A stretch of DNA of 64,000 bases from Macrococcus lamae (GCF_004359545.1 NZ_SCWB01000011.1:1-64000); one strand, 5' to 3'. Positions 20,313 to 32,927 are shown, counted from the stretch's first letter. Numbers and translations: made by a program. The notes: generated from the letters alone by a model not told the origin.

Positions 20313-22904
20313 TTACTCGTCTTCTTTTAAATGATCCATCGTTTCAACATCTTCACTATCTTCAAAGATGTCTTCATCTTCTGTCTCATCCACTGTATCA
20401 ACTGTTCCAACTAAATGGCCATCTTCCGACTCGATAACTTCCTCGTCCGGCAATTCATCTTCAACAGAATCTTTGTCGACTTTCGCAACAGTTGCTACAT
20501 GCTGTCCTTCTGTTAAACGAATCAATTTGACACCTTGTGCTCCGCGGCCGTTCTGCGAAATGTCATTGACATCAAGGCGAATGATCACTCCTTGGTTTGT
20601 GACAATCATCAGATCTTCAGCGCCAGTCACTGTAGAAATATAGACCAACTTACCATTTTTCTCAGTAATAGTCGCCGTCTTGATTCCTTTACCGCCACGG
20701 TTTGAAATGCGGTAGTCGCTTTCTTTCGTCCGCTTACCGTATCCTTTTTCAGTGACTATGAGTACTTCATGCTCATCATTTGAATTGATGACATCCAGTC
20801 CGATCACTTCATCGCCTTCACGGAGAGAAATACCTTTCACTCCTGTCGCTGTACGACCGAGCGGCCGTAGTGTACTTTCCTCAAAACGAATCAGAGAAGC
20901 ATTCTTTGTACCAATAATCAGCTGTTTTGTGCCATCCGTCAGCCGGACTGCAATCAATTCGTCATCTTCTCTGAAACTGATTGCGATTTTACCGTTCTTA
21001 TTGATACGAGCAAAGTTAGACAAGCTTGAGCGCTTAATCAGACCTTTTTTAGTCGCAAAAATAATAAAGGCATCTTCACGTTCCAGATTTTTCACTGCAA
21101 TCATCGTACTGATGGTCTCATCTTTTTCAAGAGACAGGGCGTTGACGATTGGAATACCTTTAGACTGGCGTGACAGCTCAGGTATTTCATAACCTTTCAG
21201 TTTGTACACGCGCCCTTTATTCGTAAAGAACAGAACATGATCATGTGTTGAAGTCGTTACAATCTGACTCACAAAGTCATCTTCGATTGTATTCATTCCC
21301 TGAACACCACGTCCTCCACGATGCTGTGCACGGTATGTCGATACCGGAAGACGCTTAATGTAGTTATTGTGACTTAATGTAATGACAATGTGATCTTCAG
21401 GAATTAAATCTTCATCTTCCAGGTGATCAAATCCACCCACTGTAATTTCAGTACGTCTGAAATCGCCAAAACGTTCTTTGATTTCTGTAAGTTCCTCGCG
21501 GATAATATCAAGAATTTTCTCTTCGTCAGCAAGAATGGCTTTCAGTTCACCGATATAAGCAAGCAGTTCCTGATATTCCGCTTCAATCTTATCGCGTTCA
21601 AGTCCTGTCAGACGACGGAGACGCATATCCATAATTGCCTGTGCCTGACGTTCAGATAAGCTGAATTTAGTCTGTAAGCTTTCCATAGCCTGCTGATCCG
21701 TTTCGGATGAACGAATCAATGCAATGATTTCATCGATATGGTCAAGTGCGATACGTAGACCTTCCAACAGATGGGCACGGTCTTCTGCTTTCTTGAGGTT
21801 ATATGCCGTACGTCGACGAATCACTACTTTCTGATGCTCAAGGTAGTAATAAACCATCTGTTTTAAGTTAAGTACTTTAGGCTTACCATCTACAAGCGAC
21901 AGCATGTTCATACCAAACGATGTCTGCAGTGGTGTCAATTTGTACAAGTTATTTAAGAGAACATTAGCATTGGCATCCCGGCGCACATCAATAACGATAC
22001 GCACGCCTTCTTTCAGACTTGTCTCATCTCTTAAATCTGTAATACCATCTACTTTCTTATCACGAGCGAGTTCAGCAATCTTCTCTACAAGTTTCGCTTT
22101 GTTGACCTGATAAGGAATCTCTGTGACAATAATCGTTTCTTTACCGTTTGGACGCGTTTCGATAATCGTTTTAGCACGCATCATGACAGAACCGCGGCCT
22201 GTTTCATAAGCGCGACGGATGCCACTGCGTCCTAATATCAATCCCGCAGTCGGAAAGTCAGGACCATGAATATGATCCATGAGTTCGGATACAGTAATAT
22301 CAGGGTTATGACTCAGTGCCAGTACACCATCAATGACTTCGTTCAAGTTGTGCGGCGGAATGTTCGTCGCCATCCCTACAGCGATTCCTGATGCCCCATT
22401 GACGAGCAGATTAGGAAAACGCGCAGGTAGAACTGCCGGTTCACGTTCATTGCCATCATAGTTATCAACAAAGTCGATCGTATCTTTATTGATGTCACGC
22501 ATTAACTCCATTGCAATTTTCGACATACGTGCTTCCGTATAACGCATGGCAGCCGCTCCGTCACCGTCCATTGAACCGAAGTTCCCTTGACCATCCACTA
22601 ACGGATAACGGTAACTGAAGTCCTGTGCCATACGTACCATCGCTTCGTAAATGGAAGAATCGCCGTGCGGGTGATATTTACCCATGACATCCCCGACGAT
22701 ACGTGCTGACTTCTTGTACGGCTTATCTGAAGTCATCCCTTGGTCGTTCATGCCATATAAAATACGACGGTGAACCGGCTTCATGCCATCTCTGACATCC
22801 GGAAGCGCACGTGATACGATAACACTCATTGCATAATCAAGGAACGATTCACGCATTTCCGTACTGATATTTCTATCTTTTAAACGTTCAATATTTTCTG
22901 CCAT
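20313..22904 (-). CDS. gyrA: DNA gyrase subunit A
   Basis: GyrA cuts and rejoins DNA during negative supercoiling. The breakage-reunion domain holds the active-site Tyr122 ([11 protein letters not shown]) and the quinolone-resistance region [12 protein letters not shown]. Ser83, Ser84 and Glu87 there are wild type, so no target-site fluoroquinolone resistance is seen. The C-terminal pinwheel repeats follow, including the GyrA box QRGGRGVQG. The acidic tail after about residue 810 is normal. AGGAGG stands 7 nt before the ATG at 22904; a TTG just upstream adds one residue. Length is 863. It lies 11 bp after gyrB. Confidence 0.97.
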   Translation of the reverse strand: MAENIERLKDRNISTEMRESFLDYAMSVIVSRALPDVRDGMKPVHRRILYGMNDQGMTSDKPYKKSARIVGDVMGKYHPHGDSSIYEAMVRMAQDFSYRYPLVDGQGNFGSMDGDGAAAMRYTEARMSKIAMELMRDINKDTIDFVDNYDGNEREPAVLPARFPNLLVNGASGIAVGMATNIPPHNLNEVIDGVLALSHNPDITVSELMDHIHGPDFPTAGLILGRSGIRRAYETGRGSVMMRAKTIIETRPNGKETIIVTEIPYQVNKAKLVEKIAELARDKKVDGITDLRDETSLKEGVRIVIDVRRDANANVLLNNLYKLTPLQTSFGMNMLSLVDGKPKVLNLKQMVYYYLEHQKVVIRRRTAYNLKKAEDRAHLLEGLRIALDHIDEIIALIRSSETDQQAMESLQTKFSLSERQAQAIMDMRLRRLTGLERDKIEAEYQELLAYIGELKAILADEEKILDIIREELTEIKERFGDFRRTEITVGGFDHLEDEDLIPEDHIVITLSHNNYIKRLPVSTYRAQHRGGRGVQGMNTIEDDFVSQIVTTSTHDHVLFFTNKGRVYKLKGYEIPELSRQSKGIPIVNALSLEKDETISTMIAVKNLEREDAFIIFATKKGLIKRSSLSNFARINKNGKIAISFREDDELIAVRLTDGTKQLIIGTKNASLIRFEESTLRPLGRTATGVKGISLREGDEVIGLDVINSNDEHEVLIVTEKGYGKRTKESDYRISNRGGKGIKTATITEKNGKLVYISTVTGAEDLMIVTNQGVIIRLDVNDISQNGRGAQGVKLIRLTEGQHVATVAKVDKDSVEDELPDEEVIESEDGHLVGTVDTVDETEDEDIFEDSEDVETMDHLKEDE

Positions 22905-22915
22905 CAAGGCGCCTC

Positions 22916-24838
<1,923 letters not shown>

Positions 24839-24842
24839 TCAC

Positions 24843-25958
24843 CTACTCTTTATTAGTTTGAATATGCCCGTGATCGACGTAGAACAGTTTCGCCTGATCG
24901 ATAGTTTCATGTTCTATTCCTTCGACAGAAGTCGTCGTCACAAATGTCTGTACTTTATGTTGAATTGTCGAAAGGAGATGTGTCTGCCTTGTATCGTCCA
25001 GTTCGCTGAGCACATCGTCCAGCAGAAGGATAGGATATTCTCCTACCTCTTCGTTAATCAGTTCTATTTCAGCGAGTTTAAGTGACAATGCTGTTGTTCG
25101 CTGCTGCCCTTGTGAGCCATATGTCTGAACATCGATGCCATTGATAGAGAATGTTAAATCATCGCGATGAGGTCCATACAGACTTGCCATACGTTCAATC
25201 TCCTTATCCATAGATTCAGACAATCTCAGATAAGTCGCCTCTGTCAATGCATCCAGAGTATCTTCCCGCTGCAGGCTGGATTGGTAATGAATATTCAGCA
25301 CTTCTTCATTTTTAGTAATACCACTGTGAATTTCAACTGCCTTCTCTTCCAGCTGGCTGATGAACTGATGTCGACGCATCGTAAGTTTTGCAGCAAATTC
25401 GCTGAACTGCTGATTTAATACTTCAAGCATTGTACGGTCACCTTGCGGATTGAGCCTTAACTGCTTCAAATAATGATTTTTCTGTTTTAATATACGCTGG
25501 AAATTAGATAAGTCATTGAGGTAGACAGCTGAAATCTGACCGATTTCTATATCAATAAAACGACGTCTGATCTGCGGGCTGCCTTTAACAAGGTTTAAAT
25601 CTTCGGGCGCGAAAAGTACGACGTTCATATGACCGATATACTGGGTTAACTTGCCTTGCTCCAGATGATTGGCCTTCGCTTTTTTACCCTTCGATGATAT
25701 TTGCAGTGAAAGTGGCATGACGCCATATTTATATTCGAGTTCACCTTCAATCAACGCAAAATCTGCATCCCATTTAATGAGTTCTTTATCATGATTAGCG
25801 CGATGACTTTTAGCAAGCGCGAGACAATAAATTGCTTCAAGCAAATTAGTCTTACCTTGAGCATTCGCACCGATGAGAACATTCACTTCGTCATGAAATG
25901 ATAATGTGATATGTTCATAATTTCGGTACTGTGTAAGCTTTAAAAACTTAAGCTTCAT
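24843..25958 (-). CDS. recF: DNA replication and repair protein RecF
   Basis: RecF is an SMC-like ATPase that loads RecA with RecO and RecR at gaps. The Walker A motif [15 protein letters not shown] is near residue 33. The signature [18 protein letters not shown] and the Walker [12 protein letters not shown] lie in the last third. The length of 371 is normal. Its ATG overlaps the yaaA stop by 4 nt, which is the usual coupling of this pair. Confidence 0.96.
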   Translation of the reverse strand: MKLKFLKLTQYRNYEHITLSFHDEVNVLIGANAQGKTNLLEAIYCLALAKSHRANHDKELIKWDADFALIEGELEYKYGVMPLSLQISSKGKKAKANHLEQGKLTQYIGHMNVVLFAPEDLNLVKGSPQIRRRFIDIEIGQISAVYLNDLSNFQRILKQKNHYLKQLRLNPQGDRTMLEVLNQQFSEFAAKLTMRRHQFISQLEEKAVEIHSGITKNEEVLNIHYQSSLQREDTLDALTEATYLRLSESMDKEIERMASLYGPHRDDLTFSINGIDVQTYGSQGQQRTTALSLKLAEIELINEEVGEYPILLLDDVLSELDDTRQTHLLSTIQHKVQTFVTTTSVEGIEHETIDQAKLFYVDHGHIQTNKE

Positions 25959-26179
25959 CGAACAGAAGGATAAGAAATCTTGAACTTACCTTCCCTTTCA
26001 ATTTCAAGAATATCGTCCTGATGCAGCTTCTTTCCACGCCGTGCTTCTTCCTCGCCGTTCAACAGCACAGGACTATCCTGTAAATACCATTTCGCCTGGC
26101 CACCAGTACCTATAATCCCTTCAGCTTTAAGAAACTGTCCGAGTGTAATTTCATTGTCAAACTGTACTGTCTTTACCAT
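25955..26179 (-). CDS. yaaA: S4-domain RNA-binding protein YaaA
   Basis: A small S4-fold protein, linked in Bacillus to ribosome assembly. The pattern [25 protein letters not shown] with [18 protein letters not shown] is the S4 core. The ATG at 26179 (AGGAG upstream) gives 74 residues and the family start MVKTVQF; an upstream in-frame start at 26212 is less likely. Normally it follows dnaN directly. Here four unrelated genes intervene (26418-29778). Confidence 0.9.
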   Translation of the reverse strand: MVKTVQFDNEITLGQFLKAEGIIGTGGQAKWYLQDSPVLLNGEEEARRGKKLHQDDILEIEREGKFKISYPSVR

Positions 26180-26308
26180 CTCAGGTTCACTCCTATCCGT
26201 CTCAGTCATCATTTAATTATACCTTTTTTCGCCTAAAAAAGCATGTTTTTGAGCCAAAAAAGACACTTTATGACTATAAATAGCTTTTCTGTGACGGTAT
26301 CAATAAAA

Positions 26309-26413
26309 AAGACCAGGACATTAAAAGTCACTCTTCAAAAATACTTCACATCATGCTTTCCCGGAGGAGCTGCATTTCATTTTCAAAGAAACTTAGACTT
26401 TTGTCCTAGCCTT
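26309..26413 (-). terminator. Long two-arm hairpin ending the bdbDC operon
   Basis: Arms 26309-26320 and 26402-26413 pair fully if G-U is allowed, and inner arms 26323-26329 and 26396-26402 extend the helix. On the minus strand T6 follows. About 65 nt sit inside the loop, which is unusual for a simple terminator. The shape resembles dispersed palindromic repeats known from staphylococci. Confidence 0.55.
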
Positions 26414-26417
26414 TTTA

Positions 26418-26840
26418 TTAATCTATTAAGTTCACTGGTTTTTTTACAAAAAGCATTAAAATTGTGATCATAAGAAATGCTGTTCCTGCAAGGAACGGAA
26501 TGGTAATGAATCCTGCCCAGTTGATGTATTCAGTATTACATGGTACACCTCCGACGCAAGCTTTCATAGAAGAAAAACCCGGTATTTTCTGCTCCATGTA
26601 ATGATAAATTGAAAAACCGAGACCAATGACTGAAAATGTTAATGCTAAATATTTAAACGGATAAAATTCATTCAGCGCAGCAAATCCGAGAATGACAACT
26701 AACGGATACATTAATATGCGCTGATACCAGCACATTTCACAAGGTACAAAGTGTTTAATCTCTGAGAAATACAGACTGCCAAGCATTGCAATAATGGCTA
26801 TTACCCAGGCAATAAAGAACAGTTTATTATTGCGTGCCAT
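26418..26840 (-). CDS. bdbC: Disulfide bond formation protein BdbC (DsbB-like)
   Basis: A four-helix membrane quinone reductase that reoxidises its thiol partner. It carries two redox cysteine pairs: CEMC at about residue 36-39 after the first helix, and CVGGVPC in the second outer loop. The 140-residue length matches Bacillus BdbC. Its ATG overlaps the stop of the DsbA-like gene as TAATG, so the pair is translationally coupled. It supports folding of secreted or competence proteins with disulfides. Confidence 0.93.
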   Translation of the reverse strand: MARNNKLFFIAWVIAIIAMLGSLYFSEIKHFVPCEMCWYQRILMYPLVVILGFAALNEFYPFKYLALTFSVIGLGFSIYHYMEQKIPGFSSMKACVGGVPCNTEYINWAGFITIPFLAGTAFLMITILMLFVKKPVNLID

Positions 26841-27544
26841 TATTTCTTTGCATCCTCTATCGCTTTTTCAATTGACTCAAGCTTAAGCGGATCACTTAAT
26901 AATTGACCGTTAATAATAACTGTCGGTGTCTGACTAATCATATATTTCTGATTTAATGTCACATCTTCGTCTACTGCTGCTGTTTCTGTTTTATCTTCAG
27001 CAGCTTTAACTATTTTGTCAACATCTTTCACACCTGCTTTTTCAGCTGCGTTTTTTACGACATCAGTTGTCAGCCATTCATCTGTAGTCGAGTGATTGTC
27101 GTTTGGCTGTGCTTCAAATAATGCATTGTGAAAATCCCAGTATTTCTTTGGTTCATTTTTTAGTACCGCTTCAGCAGCATGTGCTCCTGTCAGAGATTCT
27201 TCCCCGTGAAATGGTGTATTAATAAAATACATCTTCAGGTCACCATTTTTAATATATTTATCTACAAGTTTCGGCTGTATTTCCATATCGAAGTATTTAC
27301 AGGCAGGACATTTATAGTCACCGAACTCGATAAGCGTAACAGGAGCATCTTTATCACCGAGCATCGGCTGACCTGTTACATCAATCTTACTGTAATCTGT
27401 ACTGGTTTCAACATCTTTATTTGTAGTAGCAGCAGTATCGTCCGTCTTAACATCTTTCTTGTTAAACACGACCATTAAAGCAATGGCTGCGATAACAACA
27501 AGGGCGAGAACCATCGCGAAAATCATACTTCCTCTATTTTTCAT
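26840..27544 (-). CDS. bdbD: DsbA-family thiol-disulfide oxidoreductase BdbD
   Basis: A membrane-anchored thioredoxin-fold oxidase. The N-terminal helix FAMVLALVVIAAIALMVVF anchors it outside the cell. The active site CPAC is in FGDYKCPACKYF at about residue 74-77, and the cis-Pro loop is QTPTVIING. The inserted helical domain lies between. The second ATG (27544) is 6 nt after AGGAG and is preferred over the ATG just before it. BdbC downstream is its electron acceptor. Confidence 0.93.
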   Translation of the reverse strand: MKNRGSMIFAMVLALVVIAAIALMVVFNKKDVKTDDTAATTNKDVETSTDYSKIDVTGQPMLGDKDAPVTLIEFGDYKCPACKYFDMEIQPKLVDKYIKNGDLKMYFINTPFHGEESLTGAHAAEAVLKNEPKKYWDFHNALFEAQPNDNHSTTDEWLTTDVVKNAAEKAGVKDVDKIVKAAEDKTETAAVDEDVTLNQKYMISQTPTVIINGQLLSDPLKLESIEKAIEDAKK

Positions 27545-27653
27545 CATTTTCTCCTTACTAGTAATGACTTTGATATAAAATCAAGATAGTATAAATTTTA
27601 TACTATCTTGACCCATTTAACCACTATTTAATCATTACTATTCTGTGACAATG

Positions 27654-28889
27654 CTATTTCATTTGTAACGCCTGTCTGAAGTTTTTAATGAGTCCTTTAC
27701 CATAGCTGAAAACACTACCTTTATAGACACGTGCTGCAAGCATAAGAAGTAGAATGACAGTGATGATACATATGATGATACCGATGATGATCTGTACGTC
27801 ATTTGTTTCAGTGGATAATGTACGCAGCAGCATGACCATTGGTGTGAAAAACGGAATATAGCTTGTAATTTTGACAAGCATCGTATCAGGATTCGTCATA
27901 CTGAAAATTGTAATATAAAATGCGGCTATATTAAGAAAGGTAATCGGCATCATTGCCTGACCAATATCTTCCACTCTGTTAGTCAATGCACCGACAATGG
28001 CAGATAAACTGATATTGATCAACAGGCCAAGCAGCATGAAAATCACGGCATAAATAATTACGCGTGTCGTTTCTCCTGTGAACTTAAGTCCCATATCAGT
28101 AAGAACACCCTTTAAATCAAATAAATACAGACATGCTAAAATGGTCAGCGCCAGTATAACGATCTGAGTAAGCGCAACAGCGATAATTGCAGCAATCTTT
28201 GCCAGAATGTGATTGACAGGTGAGACGCTTGTTACAATCATCTCAATAACGCGGGACGATTTCTCCATCGCAATATCAGTAGCAGCCTGGGAACCGTAAT
28301 TAATAGTGATAAAGAACACAAGAAAAACACCGATATAGACGACAGCTGTATTCAATGCTTTGGCGTCGTCACTGAGCGATGTATTGTTATGCTCAGACAG
28401 CACTTTGTTTTCTACATCAGCCTGTGCATTCAGCTTGCTGACATCTGCTGGTGATAAGTCAAGAGACTGAGCTGCCCGGCTGCTCTGCAAGGCGGACAGC
28501 GTGGACTGGATAGATGACAAATCGTTCTCCCCAGCAGCTTTTTTTGTCAGCACATCTGCTTTTAACATGTCTCCCGCTTCAGTCAGATGAATCAGACGTT
28601 GATATTTATCATCCTCGACACCTTTTTTTCCGGCCGTATACGATGATTTCTTTAAATTCAGATTTTTATCAGTCTGCTGGTAAGCTTTTAGAAATGTCTC
28701 CTGCAACTGTGTATTGTCACTTGATATCACAGTAATTTCATTCTCACTGTGGTCGAAAAAATCAATGATTTTATCAATATTGCTGAGTGCGAGCAGTACA
28801 CACATCAACAGTATGGTGATGAAAAGAAATGAACGGCTTGATACTTTTTTCCAGTAAGTCAGCCAGAATGTCGGAAGAAATTTATTCAT
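27654..28889 (-). CDS. ABC transporter permease (NatB/ABC-2 type)
   Basis: An ABC-2 type export permease with one N-terminal helix (SFLFITILLMCVLLAL), a large extracellular loop (about 45-180), then five or six C-terminal helices. This is the layout of NatB and related Na+ or peptide exporters. The ATG at 28889 is chosen: it starts MNKFLPTFW, has GGTGGG upstream and overlaps the ATPase stop by 8 nt. An 11-residue longer reading is unlikely. The substrate is unknown. Confidence 0.85.
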   Translation of the reverse strand: MNKFLPTFWLTYWKKVSSRSFLFITILLMCVLLALSNIDKIIDFFDHSENEITVISSDNTQLQETFLKAYQQTDKNLNLKKSSYTAGKKGVEDDKYQRLIHLTEAGDMLKADVLTKKAAGENDLSSIQSTLSALQSSRAAQSLDLSPADVSKLNAQADVENKVLSEHNNTSLSDDAKALNTAVVYIGVFLVFFITINYGSQAATDIAMEKSSRVIEMIVTSVSPVNHILAKIAAIIAVALTQIVILALTILACLYLFDLKGVLTDMGLKFTGETTRVIIYAVIFMLLGLLINISLSAIVGALTNRVEDIGQAMMPITFLNIAAFYITIFSMTNPDTMLVKITSYIPFFTPMVMLLRTLSTETNDVQIIIGIIICIITVILLLMLAARVYKGSVFSYGKGLIKNFRQALQMK

Positions 28890-29778
28890 GACGACGTCCC
28901 ACCTTTGCAATAAAGATATCATTCAGCGACGGTTCCGCTACTTCAAATCTTGAAACATAACCCAATTGTTTCACTGCTTCAAAGACATGCGGTGCTACTG
29001 CCTGATCATTGATTGTCAGACGGACATCATTCCGGTTCTGTTTGAAGTCAAGTACTCCTGAAATTTCTTTTAGACTACTGAAATCGTGATCACCGGCAAT
29101 GATAATCTCTTTTCTGCCGAAATCCTGTTTTACCTGTTTGATATTTCCTGATACTACGGTTTTACCTTTATCGAGTATACAGACACGGTCACACATCTCT
29201 TCAACATGTTCCATACGATGTGAACTGAAGACAATAGTGGTGCCATTGTCATTCATTTCCTTGACTGAAGCTTTCAGCAGTTCTACATTGACTGGGTCTA
29301 ATCCGCTAAAAGGCTCATCCAGAATGAGTAATTTCGGTCGGTGGATAATGGCACCGATCAGCTGGATTTTCTGCTGATTTCCTTTAGATAATGATTCAAT
29401 CTTCTTATTCATATTTTCCGGCACTTCGAATCTATCAAGCCAGTATTTAAGTTCCCGTAATACTTCTGCGCGTTTCATCCCTTTTAACTGTCCAAGATAA
29501 TTAATCTGTTCTGAAACTTTTAACTTTGGGTTCAATCCACGTTCCTCCGGTAAATAGCCGATATGGTCAGTCACACTATAGTTAATCGGCTTGCCATTAT
29601 AGGTAATTGATCCAGAGGTCTTTTCAAGGAGACCTAGAATCATACGGAAAGTCGTAGTCTTGCCCGCGCCATTTCCGCCTAAAAAACCTAGCATTTCATG
29701 TTCAGGAACCTGGATATTTAAATTATCAACTGCAGTAAACGTTCCAAACTGTTTCGTCACATTTTGCAAATCCAGCAT
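28882..29778 (-). CDS. ABC transporter ATP-binding protein (NatA type)
   Basis: The ATPase partner of the adjacent permease. Walker A is GGNGAGKTTTF near residue 35, the Q-loop is GYLPEERGL, the signature is SKGNQQKIQ, and Walker B LLILDEPFSGLDP is followed by the H-loop SSHRMEH. A C-terminal extension of about 70 residues resembles those of NatA and EcsA. No drug or antibiotic specificity can be read from sequence. With the permease it forms an operon set between dnaN and the bdb genes. Confidence 0.9.
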   Translation of the reverse strand: MLDLQNVTKQFGTFTAVDNLNIQVPEHEMLGFLGGNGAGKTTTFRMILGLLEKTSGSITYNGKPINYSVTDHIGYLPEERGLNPKLKVSEQINYLGQLKGMKRAEVLRELKYWLDRFEVPENMNKKIESLSKGNQQKIQLIGAIIHRPKLLILDEPFSGLDPVNVELLKASVKEMNDNGTTIVFSSHRMEHVEEMCDRVCILDKGKTVVSGNIKQVKQDFGRKEIIIAGDHDFSSLKEISGVLDFKQNRNDVRLTINDQAVAPHVFEAVKQLGYVSRFEVAEPSLNDIFIAKVGRRHE

Positions 29779-29833
29779 AAATCAGCCTCCCTTTCTTCTT
29801 CATGTTAGCAATAATGGATGAAACTTACAAAAC

Positions 29834-29866
29834 AAAAAAAGACGAATTTCATCTCTGAAATTCGTC
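29834..29866 (-). terminator. Terminator of dnaN
   Basis: A perfect 11-bp stem (29841-29851 with 29856-29866) is followed on the minus strand by T7. Confidence 0.9.
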
Positions 29867-29878
29867 ATTTACGGTTAT

Positions 29879-31012
29879 TTAATAAGTTCTGATTGGTAGA
29901 ATCAGCTGGATGACATTTTCATCATCTTTCGGCTTAAGAATAAACGGTCGCATCGTCCCGAAGAACTCAACAGATACTTCATCGTTATCAATTGCTCGTA
30001 ATGCATCCATCATGTATTTTGAGTTGAATGAAATTTTCAGCCCCTGACCTTCAAATCTTGAAGTTGCCACATCCTCTTTAACAGTACCAATTTCCGGAGA
30101 TGTAGAAGACAGCTCGACCTGGTTTTGATCAGCTGACAGCTTAATGACGTTGTTGCCTCCTTCACGAGCAAGCAAAGAAGCACGGTCAATCGCATGGAAG
30201 AAATCTCCGTTATCGATTGCAAGTGAGGTTTCGTAGCTTTCAGGGAACAGACGTGAAGTGTCTGGATAGTTTCCTTCAAGTAGTCTTGAGATGAAGTTAA
30301 TATGTCCTACTTTAAAAAGCACTTGGTTTGCTGCAAAGAAAATTTCAATCGTTTCATCGTCGTCATTAATGATTTTATTAAGTTCATTCAAAGCTTTACC
30401 TGGAATAATTGCATTAATGTTATCCACAGAAGCATTTTCAAGCTTTAGTCGACGTAGTGCAAGTCTATGTGAATCTGTTGCAGTACAGCTAAGTTCTCCG
30501 TCTTTAATCAGCCAGTTAACACCAGTTAACACTGGACGTGTTTCTGAGGTGGACACTGCAAAGTTTGTCTGTCTGATCACATTTTTCAATACTTTGATAG
30601 GCAACGTCATCGAGTCCTGTTCAGATACTTGCGGAAGCAGCGGATATTGATCCGGGTCAAGGCCTGAGACATTGAACTCTGACTGTCCTGAGGTGATTTT
30701 AGCCTGGAACTGACTGTTCGTTTCGATGATTACTGATGCAGCAGGAAGCTTTTTGATGATATCAACAAAGAAACGACCGGGTAGTACGATAGATCCTTTT
30801 TCTTCGATAGTCACAATTTCTTCATGGTTAATTTCTGCTGGAATTGTAATCTCGATAGAAACTTCTGAATCTGAACCTGTTAGTACCAGTTTATTATCAG
30901 AAGCATCGATTTTGATACCTGTCAGAATAGGTAGTGTTGTTCTAGGCGAAATCGCTTTTAACGTATCATTTAACTGTGTAATGAAATAATCTCTTTGGAT
31001 AGTAAATTTCAT
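29879..31012 (-). CDS. dnaN: DNA polymerase III beta sliding clamp
   Basis: The processivity clamp encircles DNA as a dimer and tethers PolC and DnaE. Three clamp domains fill 377 residues. The start MKFTIQRDYFITQLNDTLKAIS and the closing MMDALRAIDND, KPKDDENVIQLILPIRTY are typical. AAGGAG precedes the ATG. The dnaA-dnaN gap of 178 bp holds the second half of oriC. Confidence 0.97.
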   Translation of the reverse strand: MKFTIQRDYFITQLNDTLKAISPRTTLPILTGIKIDASDNKLVLTGSDSEVSIEITIPAEINHEEIVTIEEKGSIVLPGRFFVDIIKKLPAASVIIETNSQFQAKITSGQSEFNVSGLDPDQYPLLPQVSEQDSMTLPIKVLKNVIRQTNFAVSTSETRPVLTGVNWLIKDGELSCTATDSHRLALRRLKLENASVDNINAIIPGKALNELNKIINDDDETIEIFFAANQVLFKVGHINFISRLLEGNYPDTSRLFPESYETSLAIDNGDFFHAIDRASLLAREGGNNVIKLSADQNQVELSSTSPEIGTVKEDVATSRFEGQGLKISFNSKYMMDALRAIDNDEVSVEFFGTMRPFILKPKDDENVIQLILPIRTY

Positions 31013-31032
31013 AGTAGGAAAAACTCCTTATC

Positions 31033-31189
31033 GTCGTTTTATATATATTATATTATATCTTTTAAATTCGTAGTAATAGTAATAGGGGCTGTGAATAGGT
31101 GGATAACTGAGTTAAGCGTATGATACTAAAGATATCCACATGTGTATAAGTTGTTTGTAACTTATGACTCTTCATTCACATTATCCACA
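31033..31189 (-). other. oriC part 2: DnaA boxes, DnaA-trio and unwinding element
   Basis: TTATCCACA (31181-31189) and TGTGTATAA (31141-31149) are perfect DnaA boxes. Others at 31172, 31132, 31098 and 31090 match 8 of 9. Next comes a short G-rich tract (31085-31089), the trinucleotide run TAG-TAA-TAG-TAA-TAG (31071-31085; on the other strand the CTA/TTA trio pattern), and an almost pure A+T segment (31033-31070). This order matches the B. subtilis basal unwinding system. Confidence 0.85.
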
Positions 31190-31190
31190 A

Positions 31191-32522
31191 CTAACCGGTA
31201 ATCTCTTTTTCCAGATTTTCTATCTCTTTTTTCAGTGCAGCATCATGTTCAATCTGAGTTTTAATTTTTTCATGTGCATGAATGACTGTTGTATGATCTC
31301 GGCCGCCGAATTCCTCGCCGATTTTAGGCAGAGAATAATCAGTCAGCTCACGCGCAAGATACATAGCAATCTGTCTTGGAAAAGCAATAGATTTTGTACG
31401 TTTTTTAGCTGTGAAATCTTCCATTCTTACATTATAGAACGAGCCGACAATCGTCTGGATATCCTGGATACTGATTTTTTTAGGTTTGTTTGTAGAAATG
31501 ATATCCTTCAATGCTTCTGCAACAAGGTCAGGAGTCAATTCACGTTTAACCAATCTGGAATATGCAGTGACACGTGTCAGTGCTCCTTCCAGCTCACGAA
31601 TATTGGATTGAATCTGACTTGCGATATAGAGCATAGCTTCGTTAGGAATTTCTATGTTCTCTTCTTCCGATTTCTTACGTAGAATAGCAATTCTTGTCTC
31701 CAGGTCAGGTGGCGTTACGTCTGTAATGAGACCCCATTCAAAGCGTGAACGCAAACGGTCTTCAAGCGTCGGAATTTCTTTAGGCGCACGGTCACTGGAG
31801 ATGACAATCTGTTTGTTGTTCTGATGAAGTTCATTGAATGTATGGAAAAATTCTTCCTGCGTTGACTCTTTGCCTGCAAGGAACTGAATATCATCTATCA
31901 GCAGTACATCGACATTTCGATATTTTGATCTGAATTCCTCGGTTTTATTGTCTTTAATAGAGTTGATGAATTCATTTGTGAATTTTTCACTCGATGTATA
32001 GACGACTTTAGCATTTTCTTTATGTTCCATTACGTAATGACCGATTGCATGCATTAAATGAGTTTTACCAAGTCCGACACCACCATAGATGAATAGGGGA
32101 TTATAAGCTTTAGCAGGTGCTTCTGCGACAGCTAAAGATGCTGCATGGCTGAAGCGGTTGCCGCTGCCGATAACAAATGTATCAAATGTATTATCGATGT
32201 TTAGTTGACTAGGCATAACTTCCTGTTCTTTACGGTTGTTAACGAGTTCAGGTTTAATATCCTCTGCAATGGTGTCTTCTCCAGAAACAATTTTTACTTC
32301 AAGTGTTTCTCCGATAGTTTCCTCAATTGTATCTTGAATAATAGTAATATAATTTTTGTTCAGCCAGCTGGCATGAAAAGCAGTCGGTGCTTCAATGATG
32401 ACCTGACTATTATTCAGCAGACTGATCGATGTATGATTGAACCATGTTTCATAACTCGGCGTAGATAGTTTCTTCTCAAGATTTTCCAGGACCTTTTTCC
32501 AGATTGAATCGATTCCACTCAT
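31191..32522 (-). CDS. dnaA: Chromosomal replication initiator DnaA
   Basis: DnaA binds the boxes on both sides of its own gene and melts the origin. Domain I covers about 1-80 ([21 protein letters not shown]). The AAA+ core has Walker [12 protein letters not shown] and Walker [11 protein letters not shown]. Domain IV carries the signature [15 protein letters not shown]. At 443 residues it is normal. AGAGG lies before the ATG. A 12-bp palindrome TGACACGTGTCA inside the gene (31568-31579) is probably chance. Confidence 0.98.
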   Translation of the reverse strand: MSGIDSIWKKVLENLEKKLSTPSYETWFNHTSISLLNNSQVIIEAPTAFHASWLNKNYITIIQDTIEETIGETLEVKIVSGEDTIAEDIKPELVNNRKEQEVMPSQLNIDNTFDTFVIGSGNRFSHAASLAVAEAPAKAYNPLFIYGGVGLGKTHLMHAIGHYVMEHKENAKVVYTSSEKFTNEFINSIKDNKTEEFRSKYRNVDVLLIDDIQFLAGKESTQEEFFHTFNELHQNNKQIVISSDRAPKEIPTLEDRLRSRFEWGLITDVTPPDLETRIAILRKKSEEENIEIPNEAMLYIASQIQSNIRELEGALTRVTAYSRLVKRELTPDLVAEALKDIISTNKPKKISIQDIQTIVGSFYNVRMEDFTAKKRTKSIAFPRQIAMYLARELTDYSLPKIGEEFGGRDHTTVIHAHEKIKTQIEHDAALKKEIENLEKEITG

Positions 32523-32556
32523 AGTGTGCCTCTTTCTTATAATATTTTTTCAGAAG

Positions 32557-32868
32557 TTATACACATTTACCCACTTTGTGTATAATCTTAAGCACAAGGT
32601 GTGAATAATTATCCACATATTATTAACATCATGTGGATAATTAAATAAAGGTTTATAGTTTTTCACACGAAATATAACAAAATATTATCAAATAAATATG
32701 ATAATATCAATACATTTATAGAGTTATCCACAAAGTTATCATTACGCACATGCTTTTTTATACAAATATGTGGATTTGTGAGTAACGATAAGAATAATTG
32801 TGAGTATCTAAAAATTAATTCCTAATTATCCACAAAACAATTTTAAATAACTGTGGATAAGTGTATAA
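32557..32868. other. oriC part 1: DnaA-box array upstream of dnaA
   Basis: Perfect TTATNCACA boxes lie at 32557, 32577, 32600, 32609, 32632, 32724, 32826 and 32852 (9 bp each, both orientations). One-mismatch boxes lie at 32659, 32777 and 32860. The array fills the 472-bp gap between dnaA and rpmH. Strand bias of genes switches here. Confidence 0.92.
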
Positions 32869-32898
32869 CTCTTTTGTGACATATGACCTTTTTGGTAG

Positions 32899-32927
32899 TT
32901 GCAATGACTTATGTAATTTGTTATACT
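32899..32927 (+). promoter_or_regulatory. Promoter of rpmH
   Basis: TTGCAA (32899-32904), a 17-bp spacer and TATACT (32922-32927) stand about 68 bp upstream of the rpmH start. Confidence 0.65.

Noticed and set aside
20752-21192. A 146-residue open frame antisense to gyrA
   Set aside because: Ser/Arg-rich shadow of the GyrA C-terminal domain, with no ribosome site.
20313-22904. Quinolone-resistance changes in gyrA
   Set aside because: The serines and glutamate of the resistance region are the wild-type residues.
31568-31579. Palindrome TGACACGTGTCA in dnaA as a parS site
   Set aside because: Only the CACGTG core fits; flanks do not match parS, and it lies in conserved coding sequence.
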